Shown here: positions 51,402-61,604 of the stretch, one piece after another
How positions within the stretch are numbered: the first letter of the stretch is position 1
Layout: each line of letters starts with the position of its first letter
Notes under the pieces: generated by a model
What the model saw: the letters and a program-made list of their open reading frames with translations, nothing else
What the model was told of the DNA's origin: nothing
Database searches by the model: none
Translations under genes and position numbers: made by a program
DNA from: Ulvibacterium sp965228935
GTDB lineage: Bacteria; Bacteroidota; Bacteroidia; Flavobacteriales; Flavobacteriaceae
NCBI RefSeq assembly: GCF_965228935.1
Contig: NZ_OZ245846.1
Span: 2,666,001 to 2,730,000, forward strand
Reading direction: 5' to 3'
DNA: 64,000 nt

Positions 51402-54400
51402 ATGGCTAGAATAAAAGATAATAACCCAGTAAAAAGGTTTGACAAGATTTCAATCGGATTGGCTTCACCGGAAGCAATCTTAGCGGAGTCCAGGGGAGAA
51501 GTCCTCAAACCTGAAACTATTAACTACCGAACGCACAAGCCAGAGCGTGACGGACTTTTCTGCGAGCGTATTTTTGGTCCCGTAAAGGACTATGAGTGTG
51601 CTTGTGGTAAGTACAAACGTATCCGCTACCGCGGTATTGTTTGTGACCGTTGTGGTGTGGAGGTTACCGAGAAAAAAGTTCGCCGGGACAGGGTAGGGCA
51701 TATCAATTTGGTCGTACCCGTGGCCCATATCTGGTATTTCCGTTCCTTGCCCAATAAGATAGGATATCTGTTGGGACTTCCTTCAAAGAAGTTGGATATG
51801 ATTATCTACTACGAAAGGTATGTGGTAATTCAGCCGGGTATTGCCAAAGGGCCTGAAGGAGAGGAAATCCAAAAAATGGATTTCTTAACAGAGGAAGAAT
51901 ACCTGAACATTGTTGAAGAGCTACCACAGGAAAATCAATATTTGGAAGATTCCGACCCCAATAAGTTCATTGCAAAAATGGGAGCGGAGTGTTTGATCGA
52001 TCTTTTGGCCCGTATAGATTTAAAGGAGTTGTCATACGAACTTCGCCATAAGGCCAACACCGAAACATCAAAACAACGTAAAACCGAGGCACTGAAAAGG
52101 CTTCAGGTTGTTGAGGCCTTACGGGAATCCCAGGATAATAGGGAAAACAAGCCGGAATGGATGATCATGAAGGTGATTCCTGTTATTCCTCCCGAATTGC
52201 GCCCATTGGTTCCATTGGATGGAGGTCGTTTTGCCACCTCGGATTTGAATGACCTATATCGAAGGGTAATTATACGAAACAACCGTTTGAAGAGACTGGT
52301 GGAAATCAAGGCTCCTGAAGTGATTCTTAGAAACGAGAAGCGTATGCTACAGGAAGCGGTCGATTCACTCTTTGATAACACGAGAAAGGCGTCCGCGGTT
52401 AAAACCGAATCCAACAGGCCCTTGAAGTCCCTTTCCGACTCGCTTAAAGGGAAACAGGGACGTTTCCGTCAAAACCTTTTGGGTAAACGGGTGGATTACT
52501 CCGCACGTTCGGTAATCGTAGTCGGGCCTGAAATGAAATTGTATGAATGTGGTCTTCCAAAGGATATGGCGGCCGAATTGTACAAACCTTTCGTTATCCG
52601 TAAACTGATAGAAAGAGGGATTGTCAAGACGGTCAAGTCCGCCAAAAAGATTATCGATAAGAAAGAACCCGTGGTTTGGGATATCCTGGAAAATGTATTG
52701 AAAGGGCATCCTGTGCTGTTGAACAGGGCCCCTACCTTGCACCGTTTAGGTATTCAGGCATTTCAACCAAAACTGATAGAGGGCAAGGCGATTCGTTTGC
52801 ACCCATTGGTGTGTACCGCCTTTAATGCGGATTTTGACGGGGATCAAATGGCGGTCCACCTGCCATTGGGCCCAGAGGCCATATTGGAAGCCCAATTATT
52901 GATGCTGGCCTCACATAACATTTTGAATCCGGCCAATGGTTCACCTATTACCGTACCTTCCCAGGATATGGTATTGGGGCTGTATTATATGACCAAGGAG
53001 AGGAAGTCCACGCCTGAAGTTCCTGTAAAGGGCGAAGGACTCACTTTCTACTCGGATGAAGAAGTGGAAATTGCCTTTAATGAAGGTAAAGTAGACCTTA
53101 ATGCGGGTATAAAGGTAAGGACCAAGGATTTTAATGAAGAAGGGGAATTGGTCAACCAAATAGTGGAAACTACCGTAGGTAGGGTACTTTTTAATATGGA
53201 AGTACCGGAGCAGGCCGGATATGTGAATACCGTTTTGAACAAAAAGGCCTTAAGGGACATCATCGGAAAGATTCTCGCGGTTACGGACGTTCCAACAACC
53301 GCCGAGTTCTTGGATAAGATCAAGACCATGGGGTATGAGTTTGCCTTTAAGGGTGGACTTTCCTTTAGTTTGGGAGATATCATCATTCCACAGGAAAAAC
53401 ATGGGATGATCGATGATGCCAATGGTCAGGTTGATGCCATTATGGCCAATTATAATATGGGACTTATCACCAATAACGAACGTTATAACCAGGTAATCGA
53501 TGTTTGGACATCTACCAATGCCATGTTGACCGAATTGGCCATGAAACGTATCCGTGAGGACCAACAAGGATTTAATTCGGTGTATATGATGCTCGATTCC
53601 GGCGCTAGGGGTTCAAAGGAACAGATACGTCAGCTTACCGGAATGCGGGGATTAATGGCAAAACCCAAGAAGTCGACCGCCGGGGGTGGGGAAATTATCG
53701 AGAACCCGATTCTTTCCAACTTTAAGGAAGGTCTCTCTATATTGGAGTACTTTATTTCCACGCACGGTGCGCGTAAAGGATTGGCGGATACGGCCTTAAA
53801 AACTGCGGATGCCGGATATTTAACAAGACGTTTGGTAGACGTTTCCCAGGATGTGATTATCAATATAGAGGATTGTGGGACGCTCCGAGGTGTAGAGGTC
53901 GAAGCTTTGAAAAAGAACGAGGAAATAGTTGAATCCTTAGGTGAGCGTATTCTTGGTAGGGTATCCTTACATGACGTTTATAACCCGTTGACCGAAGAAT
54001 TGTTACTGGAAGCGGGTCAGGAGATTATGGAATCCGACATCAAGAAAATTGAGGAGTCCCCTGTTGAAAAAGTAGAAGTGCGTTCCGCATTGACCTGTGA
54101 GGCACCTCAAGGAATCTGTGCCAAATGTTACGGAAGAAATCTTTCCACCAATAAAATGGTGCAGCGTGGAGAAGCGGTCGGTGTAGTTGCCGCCCAGTCC
54201 ATTGGTGAACCAGGGACACAGCTTACGTTGCGTACATTCCACGTGGGAGGTATTGCCGGAAACATATCTGAGGACAATAAATTGCCGGCGAAGTTTGATG
54301 GTATTGCGGAAATTGAGGACCTAAGGACAGTAAAAGGTCAGGATAGTGAAGGCAATACTGCTGAAATTGTGATTTCAAGGACCTCTGAAATAAAGATAGT

Positions 54401-55700
54401 CGATACCAAGACAGGAATCACCTTAAGTAACAATAACATTCCTTATGGCTCCCAACTGTTCATAAAAAATGGGGCAAGTGTCAAAAAAGGAGATGTTATT
54501 TGCCAGTGGGATCCCTACAATGGTGTCATCGTTTCGGAATTCCCCGGAAAGATTGCCTATGAGAATATCGAACAAGGCGTTACTTATCAGGTAGAAATCG
54601 ATGAACAAACAGGTTTTCAGGAAAAGGTCATTTCCGAATCCAGAAACAAAAAATTGATTCCTACCTTGTTGATCAAGAATGATAAGGATGAGATTTTACG
54701 TTCGTACAATCTACCTGTAGGTTCCCATATTATGGTTGATGATGGGGATAAGATACAAGAGGGCAAGATTTTGGTAAAGATTCCACGTAAGTCGGCCAAG
54801 GCCGGCGATATTACTGGAGGACTTCCAAGGGTAACCGAATTGTTCGAGGCTAGAAACCCTTCTAATCCGGCAGTAGTATCAGAGATTGATGGAGTGGTTT
54901 CCTTCGGCAAGATTAAAAGAGGTAATCGGGAAATTATCATAGAATCCAAATTGGGCGAAGTCAAGAAATACTTGGTAAAATTGTCCAATCAGATTTTGGT
55001 TCAGGAGAACGATTACGTCCGTGCAGGCATGCCGTTGTCCGATGGATCTATTACACCAGAGGATATTTTGGCCATAAAGGGTCCTTCCGCGGTACAGCAA
55101 TACTTGGTAAATGAAGTTCAGGAAGTATATCGCTTACAAGGAGTTAAGATTAACGACAAGCACTTTGAAGTGGTTGTGCGGCAGATGATGCGAAAGGTTC
55201 GGATTGAGGATCCGGGAGATACCATCTTCTTGGAGAATCAATTGGTTCACAAGTCTGACTTTATTGAGGAGAACGATGAGATTTTCGGCAAAAAAGTTAT
55301 CATAGATGCAGGAGAGTCGGAAACCTTAAAAGCTGGACAGATAATTACCGCTCGTGAAATGAGGGATGAAAATAGCATCCTGAGACGAGCGGACAAGACC
55401 TTGGTGGAAGCACGGGATGCAGTTGCGGCCACAGCAACTCCGATTCTTCAAGGAATTACACGGGCATCCTTGCAGACCAAATCCTTTATTTCTGCTGCTT
55501 CCTTCCAGGAAACGACAAAAGTGTTGAACGAAGCTGCGGTAAGCGGTAAGGTAGATACTTTGGAAGGACTGAAGGAAAACGTAATTGTCGGGCACAAAAT
55601 TCCGGCAGGTACGGGAATGCGGGACTATGAAAACATCATCGTAGGTTCCAAGGAGGAATACGATGAAATTATGGCACGCAAAGAAGCTTTAAAATTCTAA
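51402..55700 (+). CDS. rpoC: RNA polymerase beta-prime subunit
   Basis: 1432 aa. N-terminal zinc site CACGKYKRIRYRGIVCDRCG, clamp, active-site NADFDGDQMAVHLP, bridge/trigger segments and a second zinc site CEAPQGICAKCYGRN. Ends 6 bp before a strong hairpin. Confidence 0.99.
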   Translation: MARIKDNNPVKRFDKISIGLASPEAILAESRGEVLKPETINYRTHKPERDGLFCERIFGPVKDYECACGKYKRIRYRGIVCDRCGVEVTEKKVRRDRVGHINLVVPVAHIWYFRSLPNKIGYLLGLPSKKLDMIIYYERYVVIQPGIAKGPEGEEIQKMDFLTEEEYLNIVEELPQENQYLEDSDPNKFIAKMGAECLIDLLARIDLKELSYELRHKANTETSKQRKTEALKRLQVVEALRESQDNRENKPEWMIMKVIPVIPPELRPLVPLDGGRFATSDLNDLYRRVIIRNNRLKRLVEIKAPEVILRNEKRMLQEAVDSLFDNTRKASAVKTESNRPLKSLSDSLKGKQGRFRQNLLGKRVDYSARSVIVVGPEMKLYECGLPKDMAAELYKPFVIRKLIERGIVKTVKSAKKIIDKKEPVVWDILENVLKGHPVLLNRAPTLHRLGIQAFQPKLIEGKAIRLHPLVCTAFNADFDGDQMAVHLPLGPEAILEAQLLMLASHNILNPANGSPITVPSQDMVLGLYYMTKERKSTPEVPVKGEGLTFYSDEEVEIAFNEGKVDLNAGIKVRTKDFNEEGELVNQIVETTVGRVLFNMEVPEQAGYVNTVLNKKALRDIIGKILAVTDVPTTAEFLDKIKTMGYEFAFKGGLSFSLGDIIIPQEKHGMIDDANGQVDAIMANYNMGLITNNERYNQVIDVWTSTNAMLTELAMKRIREDQQGFNSVYMMLDSGARGSKEQIRQLTGMRGLMAKPKKSTAGGGEIIENPILSNFKEGLSILEYFISTHGARKGLADTALKTADAGYLTRRLVDVSQDVIINIEDCGTLRGVEVEALKKNEEIVESLGERILGRVSLHDVYNPLTEELLLEAGQEIMESDIKKIEESPVEKVEVRSALTCEAPQGICAKCYGRNLSTNKMVQRGEAVGVVAAQSIGEPGTQLTLRTFHVGGIAGNISEDNKLPAKFDGIAEIEDLRTVKGQDSEGNTAEIVISRTSEIKIVDTKTGITLSNNNIPYGSQLFIKNGASVKKGDVICQWDPYNGVIVSEFPGKIAYENIEQGVTYQVEIDEQTGFQEKVISESRNKKLIPTLLIKNDKDEILRSYNLPVGSHIMVDDGDKIQEGKILVKIPRKSAKAGDITGGLPRVTELFEARNPSNPAVVSEIDGVVSFGKIKRGNREIIIESKLGEVKKYLVKLSNQILVQENDYVRAGMPLSDGSITPEDILAIKGPSAVQQYLVNEVQEVYRLQGVKINDKHFEVVVRQMMRKVRIEDPGDTIFLENQLVHKSDFIEENDEIFGKKVIIDAGESETLKAGQIITAREMRDENSILRRADKTLVEARDAVAATATPILQGITRASLQTKSFISAASFQETTKVLNEAAVSGKVDTLEGLKENVIVGHKIPAGTGMRDYENIIVGSKEEYDEIMARKEALKF

Positions 55701-55706
55701 AATCAA

Positions 55707-55742
55707 AAACCCTCGATAAAATGTATCGGGGGTTTATTTTTT
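55707..55742 (+). terminator. Terminator between rpoC and DUF3467 gene
   Basis: A 12-bp stem AAACCCTCGATA/TATCGGGGGTTT (one T-G) with an AAATG loop, then ATTTTTTT. The T-run touches the ATG at 55743, so the downstream gene either relies on readthrough or has a promoter inside rpoC. Confidence 0.85.
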
Positions 55743-56060
55743 ATGGCTATGGACGAAAAAGAGCAAAAGCAAAAACAGATCAATATAGAGTTGGACGAGA
55801 AAATGGCCGAAGGTACCTACTCCAACTTGGCCATTATCAATCATTCAATTTCTGAATTTGTGGTTGATTTTATAAGTATGATGCCCGGGGCGCCCAAGGC
55901 AAAGGTGAAAAGTAGGATTATACTAACCCCCCAGCACGCAAAAAAATTTCTAAAGGCCCTAAATGACAATGTAAACCGTTTTGAAAAGGCACACGGCACG
56001 ATAAAGGATTACGAACAGCCACCAATTCCTATTAATTTTGGGCCTACGGGTGAGGCATAG
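55743..56060 (+). CDS. DUF3467 domain-containing protein
   Basis: 105 aa (ATG 55743, or 55749). Family features: INIELDEKMAEGTYSNLAIINHSISEFVVDFISMMPG and SRIILTPQHAKKFLKALNDN, split by a short Lys-rich stretch. Function unknown. Often found downstream of rpoC in Bacteroidota from memory. The terminator immediately in front suggests reduced expression relative to rpoC. Confidence 0.85.
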   Translation: MAMDEKEQKQKQINIELDEKMAEGTYSNLAIINHSISEFVVDFISMMPGAPKAKVKSRIILTPQHAKKFLKALNDNVNRFEKAHGTIKDYEQPPIPINFGPTGEA

Positions 56061-56089
56061 ATATCATCAAACCTGACAGGTCTTTTGTT

Positions 56090-57679
56090 TCAATCAAACT
56101 CAGAAGTAAAATGCAACTTCACGGATGGGTATTTCTGTTGCGTCATCTGCAGGGAAAATTGAGAATCCGCCAGGAAAACCAGTTGGCCTCTTTTATCCTT
56201 CGCTAAAAATTTTTGCTTCACCCTACTGAACTCCTCGAACTCTGCGCTTTTTGAATTTTTGGGGTCTATCCAACACGCTTTGTGCACCGGAAAGTTCTCG
56301 TAGGTACACTTGGCTCCATATTCATGTTCTAGTCGATACTGAATAACCTCAAATTGAAGCGCTCCCACAGTACCAATTACCTTACGATTATTGATTTCAA
56401 GGGTAAACAACTGCGCAACTCCCTCGTCCATTAGCTGATCGATGCCCTTATTCAATTGTTTGGCTTTCATCGGATCTGCGTTGTTTATGTACCGGAAATG
56501 TTCAGGGGAAAAACTTGGGATTCCCTTATAATGCAAACTTTCTCCTTCGGTCAAGGTATCGCCTATTTTAAAATTTCCGGTATCATGCAGACCCACAATA
56601 TCACCAGGATATGAAATGTCCACTATTTCCTTTTTTTCGGCAAAGAAGGCATTTGGACTGGAGAATTTTAGCTTTTTGCCATGACGAACATGCAAATAAG
56701 GTCTGTTTCGCTCAAAGGTGCCCGAAACAATCTTTATAAACGCCAGACGATCCCGGTGCTTTGGATCCATATTGGCATGGATTTTAAAAACAAACCCCGT
56801 CATATCCGGTTCAAAGGCATCTACCAAACGTTCCTCCGCTAGTTTAGCCCTGGGGGAGGGTGCAATTTCTACAAAACAATCTAATAGCTCCCGCACTCCA
56901 AAATTGTTTAGGGCAGATCCAAAAAAAACGGGTTGCTGGTTACCTTCCAAATACTTTTCCTTATCGAAATCGGGATAAACACCCTGTACGAGTTCCAGGT
57001 TATCCCGCAAAGTTTTTGCTGCATCGCCTCCGATAATGGTTTCCAATTGGAGGTTTCCAATATCATTGAAAGCGATGGTGTCCTCAATATTCTTCTTACT
57101 ATCGCCGCTAAAAAGATTAATGTTCTTTTCATAGATATTGTAGATACCCATAAAATCGTATCCCATGCCAATAGGGAAACTTAGTGGAGTCACGGATAGG
57201 CCTAATTTTAGTTCAAGTTCATCCAAAAGATCAAAGGCGTCTTTCCCCTCCCTATCCAATTTATTGATGAAGACAATAATCGGAATGTTCCGCATTCTGC
57301 ATACTTCCACTAATTTTTCCGTCTGTTCCTCCACACCTTTCGCCACATCTATTACAACAATAACGCTGTCCACCGCGGTCAGTGTTCTAAAAGTATCCTC
57401 GGCAAAGTCCTTGTGGCCCGGCGTATCCAATATATTTATCTTTTTGTCCTTATATAAAAAGGCCAATACCGATGTGGCTACCGAGATTCCACGCTGCCGT
57501 TCAATTTCCATGAAATCGCTAGTGGCGGATTTCTTGATTTTGTTACTCTTCACGGCACCCGCTTCCTGAATAGCACCACCAAAGAGCAGCAGTTTTTCGG
57601 TTAGGGTAGTCTTTCCCGCATCAGGATGGGATATTATTCCAAAAGTCCGCCGTTTTTGGATTTGGGTCTTAAAGCTCAT
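56090..57679 (-). CDS. prfC: Peptide chain release factor 3
   Basis: 529 aa. GTPase that removes RF1/RF2 after termination. G1 HPDAGKTTLTEK, G2 RGISVATSV, G3 DTPGHKDFAED, G4 NKLD. The following domains include VFFGSALNNFGVRELLDCF and GTVGALQFEVIQYRLEHEYGA. Convergent with the DUF3467 gene. A -7 element is visible upstream. Confidence 0.97.
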   Translation of the reverse strand: MSFKTQIQKRRTFGIISHPDAGKTTLTEKLLLFGGAIQEAGAVKSNKIKKSATSDFMEIERQRGISVATSVLAFLYKDKKINILDTPGHKDFAEDTFRTLTAVDSVIVVIDVAKGVEEQTEKLVEVCRMRNIPIIVFINKLDREGKDAFDLLDELELKLGLSVTPLSFPIGMGYDFMGIYNIYEKNINLFSGDSKKNIEDTIAFNDIGNLQLETIIGGDAAKTLRDNLELVQGVYPDFDKEKYLEGNQQPVFFGSALNNFGVRELLDCFVEIAPSPRAKLAEERLVDAFEPDMTGFVFKIHANMDPKHRDRLAFIKIVSGTFERNRPYLHVRHGKKLKFSSPNAFFAEKKEIVDISYPGDIVGLHDTGNFKIGDTLTEGESLHYKGIPSFSPEHFRYINNADPMKAKQLNKGIDQLMDEGVAQLFTLEINNRKVIGTVGALQFEVIQYRLEHEYGAKCTYENFPVHKACWIDPKNSKSAEFEEFSRVKQKFLAKDKRGQLVFLADSQFSLQMTQQKYPSVKLHFTSEFD

Positions 57680-58094
57680 TTGAAAAATTTCGGCAAAAGT
57701 AAGGTAAAAATAATAGGTTATTCAGTATTCCGTCTTTTTAAGGTCAAGGTGTTTGCATGGATTTGTATGGCTGTAGTTGTTTAGGCAAAAACCGAGTCCT
57801 AAATACATTTTTTGTCGATTAACTGCAGAAATAACCGATTTTGATCGATGAAATAATCTTTTTGTTTAAGGTTCAACGTATTTAAATAACGAATGGGTAT
57901 AGCACTTTTTTGCGTTTTACCGAATAAACATGTTATTAAAAGATATTATGTATCGAATGCTTCCTAAACAATTTGACGATCTAATTTTTAGATATATCTT
58001 GCATGGATATTATATTTAAAACAACCCCGAATATCTTAACATTTTTGAATTCCTACAGCCATGGTGATTAGTTTAAATTAGAAAACTATCATTT
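57680..58094. other. 415-bp intergenic region between prfC and the cargo gene
   Basis: Divergent promoter region. The prfC -7 box is at 57694-57701. I found no gene, RNA or strong palindrome in the rest. Several A/T-rich stretches and a TATATCTTGCA (57992-58002), one base short of the TAnnTTTG motif, are possible promoter parts for the rightward gene. Confidence 0.5.
57694..57701 (-). promoter_or_regulatory. Candidate -7 promoter element for prfC
   Basis: The minus strand reads TACTTTTG (TAnnTTTG), 15 bp before the ATG at 57679. No -33 TTG found at standard spacing. Confidence 0.45.
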
Positions 58095-61000
58095 ATGGAA
58101 AATATTACTTTCTTAAAAAAGGAGGATGGTTTTACTTTGGTTTTAAGTCTTGCCATCATCTTTCTTTTAGTACCGCTGACTTTTTCCTTTGCCAAATCCG
58201 ATTCATATGTTGAGTATTCAATATCCACCTCTACGGATGAGTTTGGGGATAATGACAATACAACGAACCTTGCGGATACCGATGGGAGCTTTGTTACAGA
58301 TAGTATATTTATAGATTCTAATAATTATGGGGTTTATAATGCTACGGGATGCTTCAAGCCTGAATTCAAGGGAGTATCCCCCTCGGATTTTGGATTTTCG
58401 GGAGGTATCACCGACGGAAGTCTTTCGGCAACGGATGTAGATATCAGCTCTAAATGGGGCCTTCCTGTAGGGAGTGTAATCGTAAGTTTTACTGGAGGGA
58501 GTACAAATTCTAGCGGTTCAACCTTTTCCGTACTAAATGGTCTCCCAATGACTTTTACTTTTTCTGGCACCATTCCCGTTAACGTTATGGCGCGTCATTC
58601 GTCTATCATTCCTCGTCTAAAAAAAGATGGTATTATCGCATTGGACGATACACGGTATGAGCTAACAACAACTTTACCGAGCGGTATGGTAGAAGGCAAT
58701 GTTGGTGATGATTTTTTTGTGGAAAATATCACAAACAGTAGTATTAATGCAGTTGAAAGGATTACTTGGGTTTCGGAATCTACAGTTACAGCTATCAAAT
58801 TCTATACGACATCTGAAAACATTCAAAATGGTATTTGGCTAAATCTGCAGCCAGCAGTTTGCCCCGATACCGATGGCGACGGCGTACCGGACAGCGTTGA
58901 CCTTGACGACGACGACGATGGACTGCTGGACACAACGGAAGACCCTGACCTCGACGGTGACGGCGACCCGCTGACCAACCCACTGGACAGAGACTCGGAC
59001 GGCATCCCGGACCACCTGGACATCGACTCGGACGACGACGGGATTCTTGACAATGTGGAGGCACAGACTACGGATGGTTATATTCCCCCTAGTGGGATTG
59101 ATACTGACGGAAATGGATTGGACGATAATTATGAGGAAACTCCAGGTAGTGGTAACGGATTGACTCCTATTGATACTGATGGAGATTATATATTCGATTA
59201 TTTGGATATTGATTCTGATAACGACGGAATCCTTGACAACTTGGAGGCGCAGACTACAGAAGATTTTCAGGCACCTTGTGGGGTGGACAGTGATGGAAAC
59301 GGATTGGATGACCATTATGAAAGCCATCCAGGGGGAGGAGAAGGTATAACACCTGTTGATACGGATCATGATCAGCATCCAAATTTCAGGGACATTGACT
59401 CCGATGATGACGGCATTCCCGACAATGTAGAGGGTCAGTCTACTTCTGGTTACATTCCTCCAACCGGTCATGATGACGATATGGATGGATTGGATAACGC
59501 TTATGAAGGAAGTGGTAATGAAGGAATCCACCCCGTTAACACTGACGGCACTGACGAGCCGGACTATCTCGACCTGGACACGGACAACGACCTTGTGCCG
59601 GACAACAACGAGGGGAACGACTTCGACTTCGACGGGGTGCCGGACCAGGCGTATACGGGCACCGATACTGACGGGGACGGTCTTGACGACGGCTACGAGG
59701 GCGGCGACGTGAACGACGGCTTCGACGTTAACGACGAGATCGACGACCCCGCGAACGACCTACCGGACACCGACGGCACGGATGACGTGAACTACCGGGA
59801 CTTCGACGACGACGGCGACGGTATCGACACCCCTGACGAGGACGCGGACGGCGACGGCGACCCCACCGACGACGACACGGACAACGACGGCACGCCGGAC
59901 TACCTAGACCCTGACGGCGGCCCGGACACGGACGGTGACGGCGTACCTGACAGCGTTGACCTTGACGACGACAACGACGGGATATTGGACACGACCGAGG
60001 ATCCGGACCTTGACGGCGACGGCGATCCGCTGACCGATCCCCTTGACAGCGACTCGGACGGCATCCCGGACCACCTGGACATCGACTCGGACGACGACGG
60101 CATCCCGGACAACGTGGAGGCGCAGACCACGGACGGCTATATCGCCCCGAACGACGACGACGCGGCGACCTATGCCTCGAACGACGGTATCAACTCGGCC
60201 TATTATCCCGACGGGCTTACCCCCGTTAACACTGACGGCACTGACGAGCCGGACTATCTCGACCTGGACACGGACAACGACCTTGTGCCGGACAACAACG
60301 AGGGGAACGACTTCGACTTCGACGGGGTGCCGGACCAGGCGTATACGGGCACCGATACTGACGGGGACGGTCTTGACGACGGCTACGAGGGCGGCGACGT
60401 GAACGACGGCTTCGACGTTAACGACGAGATCGACGACCCCGCGAACGACCTACCGGACACCGACGGCACGGATGACGTGAACTACCGGGACTTCGACGAC
60501 GACGGCGACGGTATCGACACCCCTGACGAGGACGCGGACGGCGACGGCGACCCCACCGACGACGACACGGACAACGACGGCACGCCGGACTACCTAGACC
60601 CTGACGGCGGCCCGGACACGGACGGTGACGGCGTACCTGACAGCGTTGACCTTGACGACGACAACGACGGGATATTGGACACGACCGAGGATCCGGACCT
60701 TGACGGCGACGGCGATCCGCTGACCGATCCCCTTGACAGCGACTCGGACGGCATCCCGGACCACCTGGACATCGACTCGGACGACGACGGCATCCCGGAC
60801 AACGTGGAGGCGCAGACCACGGACGGCTATATCGCCCCGAACGACGACGACGCGGCGACCTATGCCTCGAACGACGGTATCAACTCGGCCTATTATCCCG
60901 ACGGGCTTACCCCCGTTAACACTGACGGCACTGACGAGCCGGACTATCTCGACCTGGACACGGACAACGACCTTGTGCCGGACAACAACGAGGGGAACGA

Positions 61001-61604
61001 CTTCGACTTCGACGGGGTGCCGGACCAGGCGTATACGGGCACCGATACTGACGGGGACGGTCTTGACGACGGCTACGAGGGCGGCGACGTGAACGACGGC
61101 TTCGACGTTAACGACGAGATCGACGACCCCGCGAACGACCTACCGGACACCGACGGCACGGATGACGTGAACTACCGGGACTTCGACGACGACGGCGACG
61201 GTATCGACACCCCTGACGAGGACGCGGACGGCGACGGCGACCCCACCGACGACGACACGGACAACGACGGCACGCCCAACTATTTGGATCCGGACAATAA
61301 AGTAGAGGTAAATCAACTGGTTACCCCTAATCAGGATGGGGACAACGACTTCCTCTTTATACGTGGACTTGAATTAGTGGACAATAACTCGTTACAGATT
61401 TTCAATAGATGGGGAGTAAAAGTATATGAAGGAACCAATTATAATAATCAAAATAATGTTTTTGATGGAAGGTCAAAAGGCAGGTCTACACTAAGTGTAA
61501 ACGACTATCTTCCGGCAGGGGTATATTTTTATATATTTGAATACCAATTGACAGGATCCCAAAGCCGTACTGTCGAAGATGGTTACATATACATTAGCAA
61601 ATGA
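58095..61604 (+). CDS. Acidic thrombospondin type 3 repeat surface protein, T9SS cargo
   Basis: 1169 aa. A hydrophobic N-terminal segment (about 13-34) serves as signal. Residues about 35-255 form a unique domain. From about 256 to 1060 the protein is almost only Asp-rich calcium repeats (DTDGDGVPDSVDLDDDNDG and DIDSDDDGIPDNVE types). The last 105 residues are a gliding-motility-type C-terminal (type B) sorting domain: VNQLVTPNQDGDNDFL, LQIFNRWGVKVYEG, LPAGVYFYIFEY and EDGYIYISK. Probably an outer surface or secreted adhesin. The coding DNA contains identical-looking 690-bp repeats. Its stop overlaps the SprF gene start by 4 bp. Confidence 0.9.
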   Translation: MENITFLKKEDGFTLVLSLAIIFLLVPLTFSFAKSDSYVEYSISTSTDEFGDNDNTTNLADTDGSFVTDSIFIDSNNYGVYNATGCFKPEFKGVSPSDFGFSGGITDGSLSATDVDISSKWGLPVGSVIVSFTGGSTNSSGSTFSVLNGLPMTFTFSGTIPVNVMARHSSIIPRLKKDGIIALDDTRYELTTTLPSGMVEGNVGDDFFVENITNSSINAVERITWVSESTVTAIKFYTTSENIQNGIWLNLQPAVCPDTDGDGVPDSVDLDDDDDGLLDTTEDPDLDGDGDPLTNPLDRDSDGIPDHLDIDSDDDGILDNVEAQTTDGYIPPSGIDTDGNGLDDNYEETPGSGNGLTPIDTDGDYIFDYLDIDSDNDGILDNLEAQTTEDFQAPCGVDSDGNGLDDHYESHPGGGEGITPVDTDHDQHPNFRDIDSDDDGIPDNVEGQSTSGYIPPTGHDDDMDGLDNAYEGSGNEGIHPVNTDGTDEPDYLDLDTDNDLVPDNNEGNDFDFDGVPDQAYTGTDTDGDGLDDGYEGGDVNDGFDVNDEIDDPANDLPDTDGTDDVNYRDFDDDGDGIDTPDEDADGDGDPTDDDTDNDGTPDYLDPDGGPDTDGDGVPDSVDLDDDNDGILDTTEDPDLDGDGDPLTDPLDSDSDGIPDHLDIDSDDDGIPDNVEAQTTDGYIAPNDDDAATYASNDGINSAYYPDGLTPVNTDGTDEPDYLDLDTDNDLVPDNNEGNDFDFDGVPDQAYTGTDTDGDGLDDGYEGGDVNDGFDVNDEIDDPANDLPDTDGTDDVNYRDFDDDGDGIDTPDEDADGDGDPTDDDTDNDGTPDYLDPDGGPDTDGDGVPDSVDLDDDNDGILDTTEDPDLDGDGDPLTDPLDSDSDGIPDHLDIDSDDDGIPDNVEAQTTDGYIAPNDDDAATYASNDGINSAYYPDGLTPVNTDGTDEPDYLDLDTDNDLVPDNNEGNDFDFDGVPDQAYTGTDTDGDGLDDGYEGGDVNDGFDVNDEIDDPANDLPDTDGTDDVNYRDFDDDGDGIDTPDEDADGDGDPTDDDTDNDGTPNYLDPDNKVEVNQLVTPNQDGDNDFLFIRGLELVDNNSLQIFNRWGVKVYEGTNYNNQNNVFDGRSKGRSTLSVNDYLPAGVYFYIFEYQLTGSQSRTVEDGYIYISK
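59531..60220 (+). repeat. 690-bp tandem repeat unit A
   Basis: First full unit; encodes about 230 residues starting PVNTDGTDEPDYLDLDTD. It appears identical to the next unit by line-by-line comparison at an offset of 690. Strongly G+C-rich: 39 of 60 bases are G/C at 59701-59760, against 18 of 60 at 61441-61500. Confidence 0.9.
60221..60910 (+). repeat. 690-bp tandem repeat unit B
   Basis: Second full unit, in phase with unit A and with the reading frame (690 = 3 x 230), so unit gain or loss would keep the protein in frame. Confidence 0.9.
60911..61276 (+). repeat. 690-bp tandem repeat unit C (partial)
   Basis: About the first 366 bp of the unit. After 61276 the sequence changes abruptly from CACGCC-GGAC to CACGCC-CAAC and returns to the ordinary A+T-rich codon style. 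Confidence 0.9.

Noticed and set aside
60043..60402. Plus-strand frame of Thr/Arg repeats inside the calcium-repeat gene, repeated at 60733-61092
   Set aside because: It is the shifted frame of the G+C-rich repeat DNA; composition is an artefact of the GAC-rich codons and the real frame has clear domains.
59531..61276. CRISPR-like array from regular repeats
   Set aside because: Units are 690 bp, coding and in frame; no short repeats with unique spacers exist in the window.
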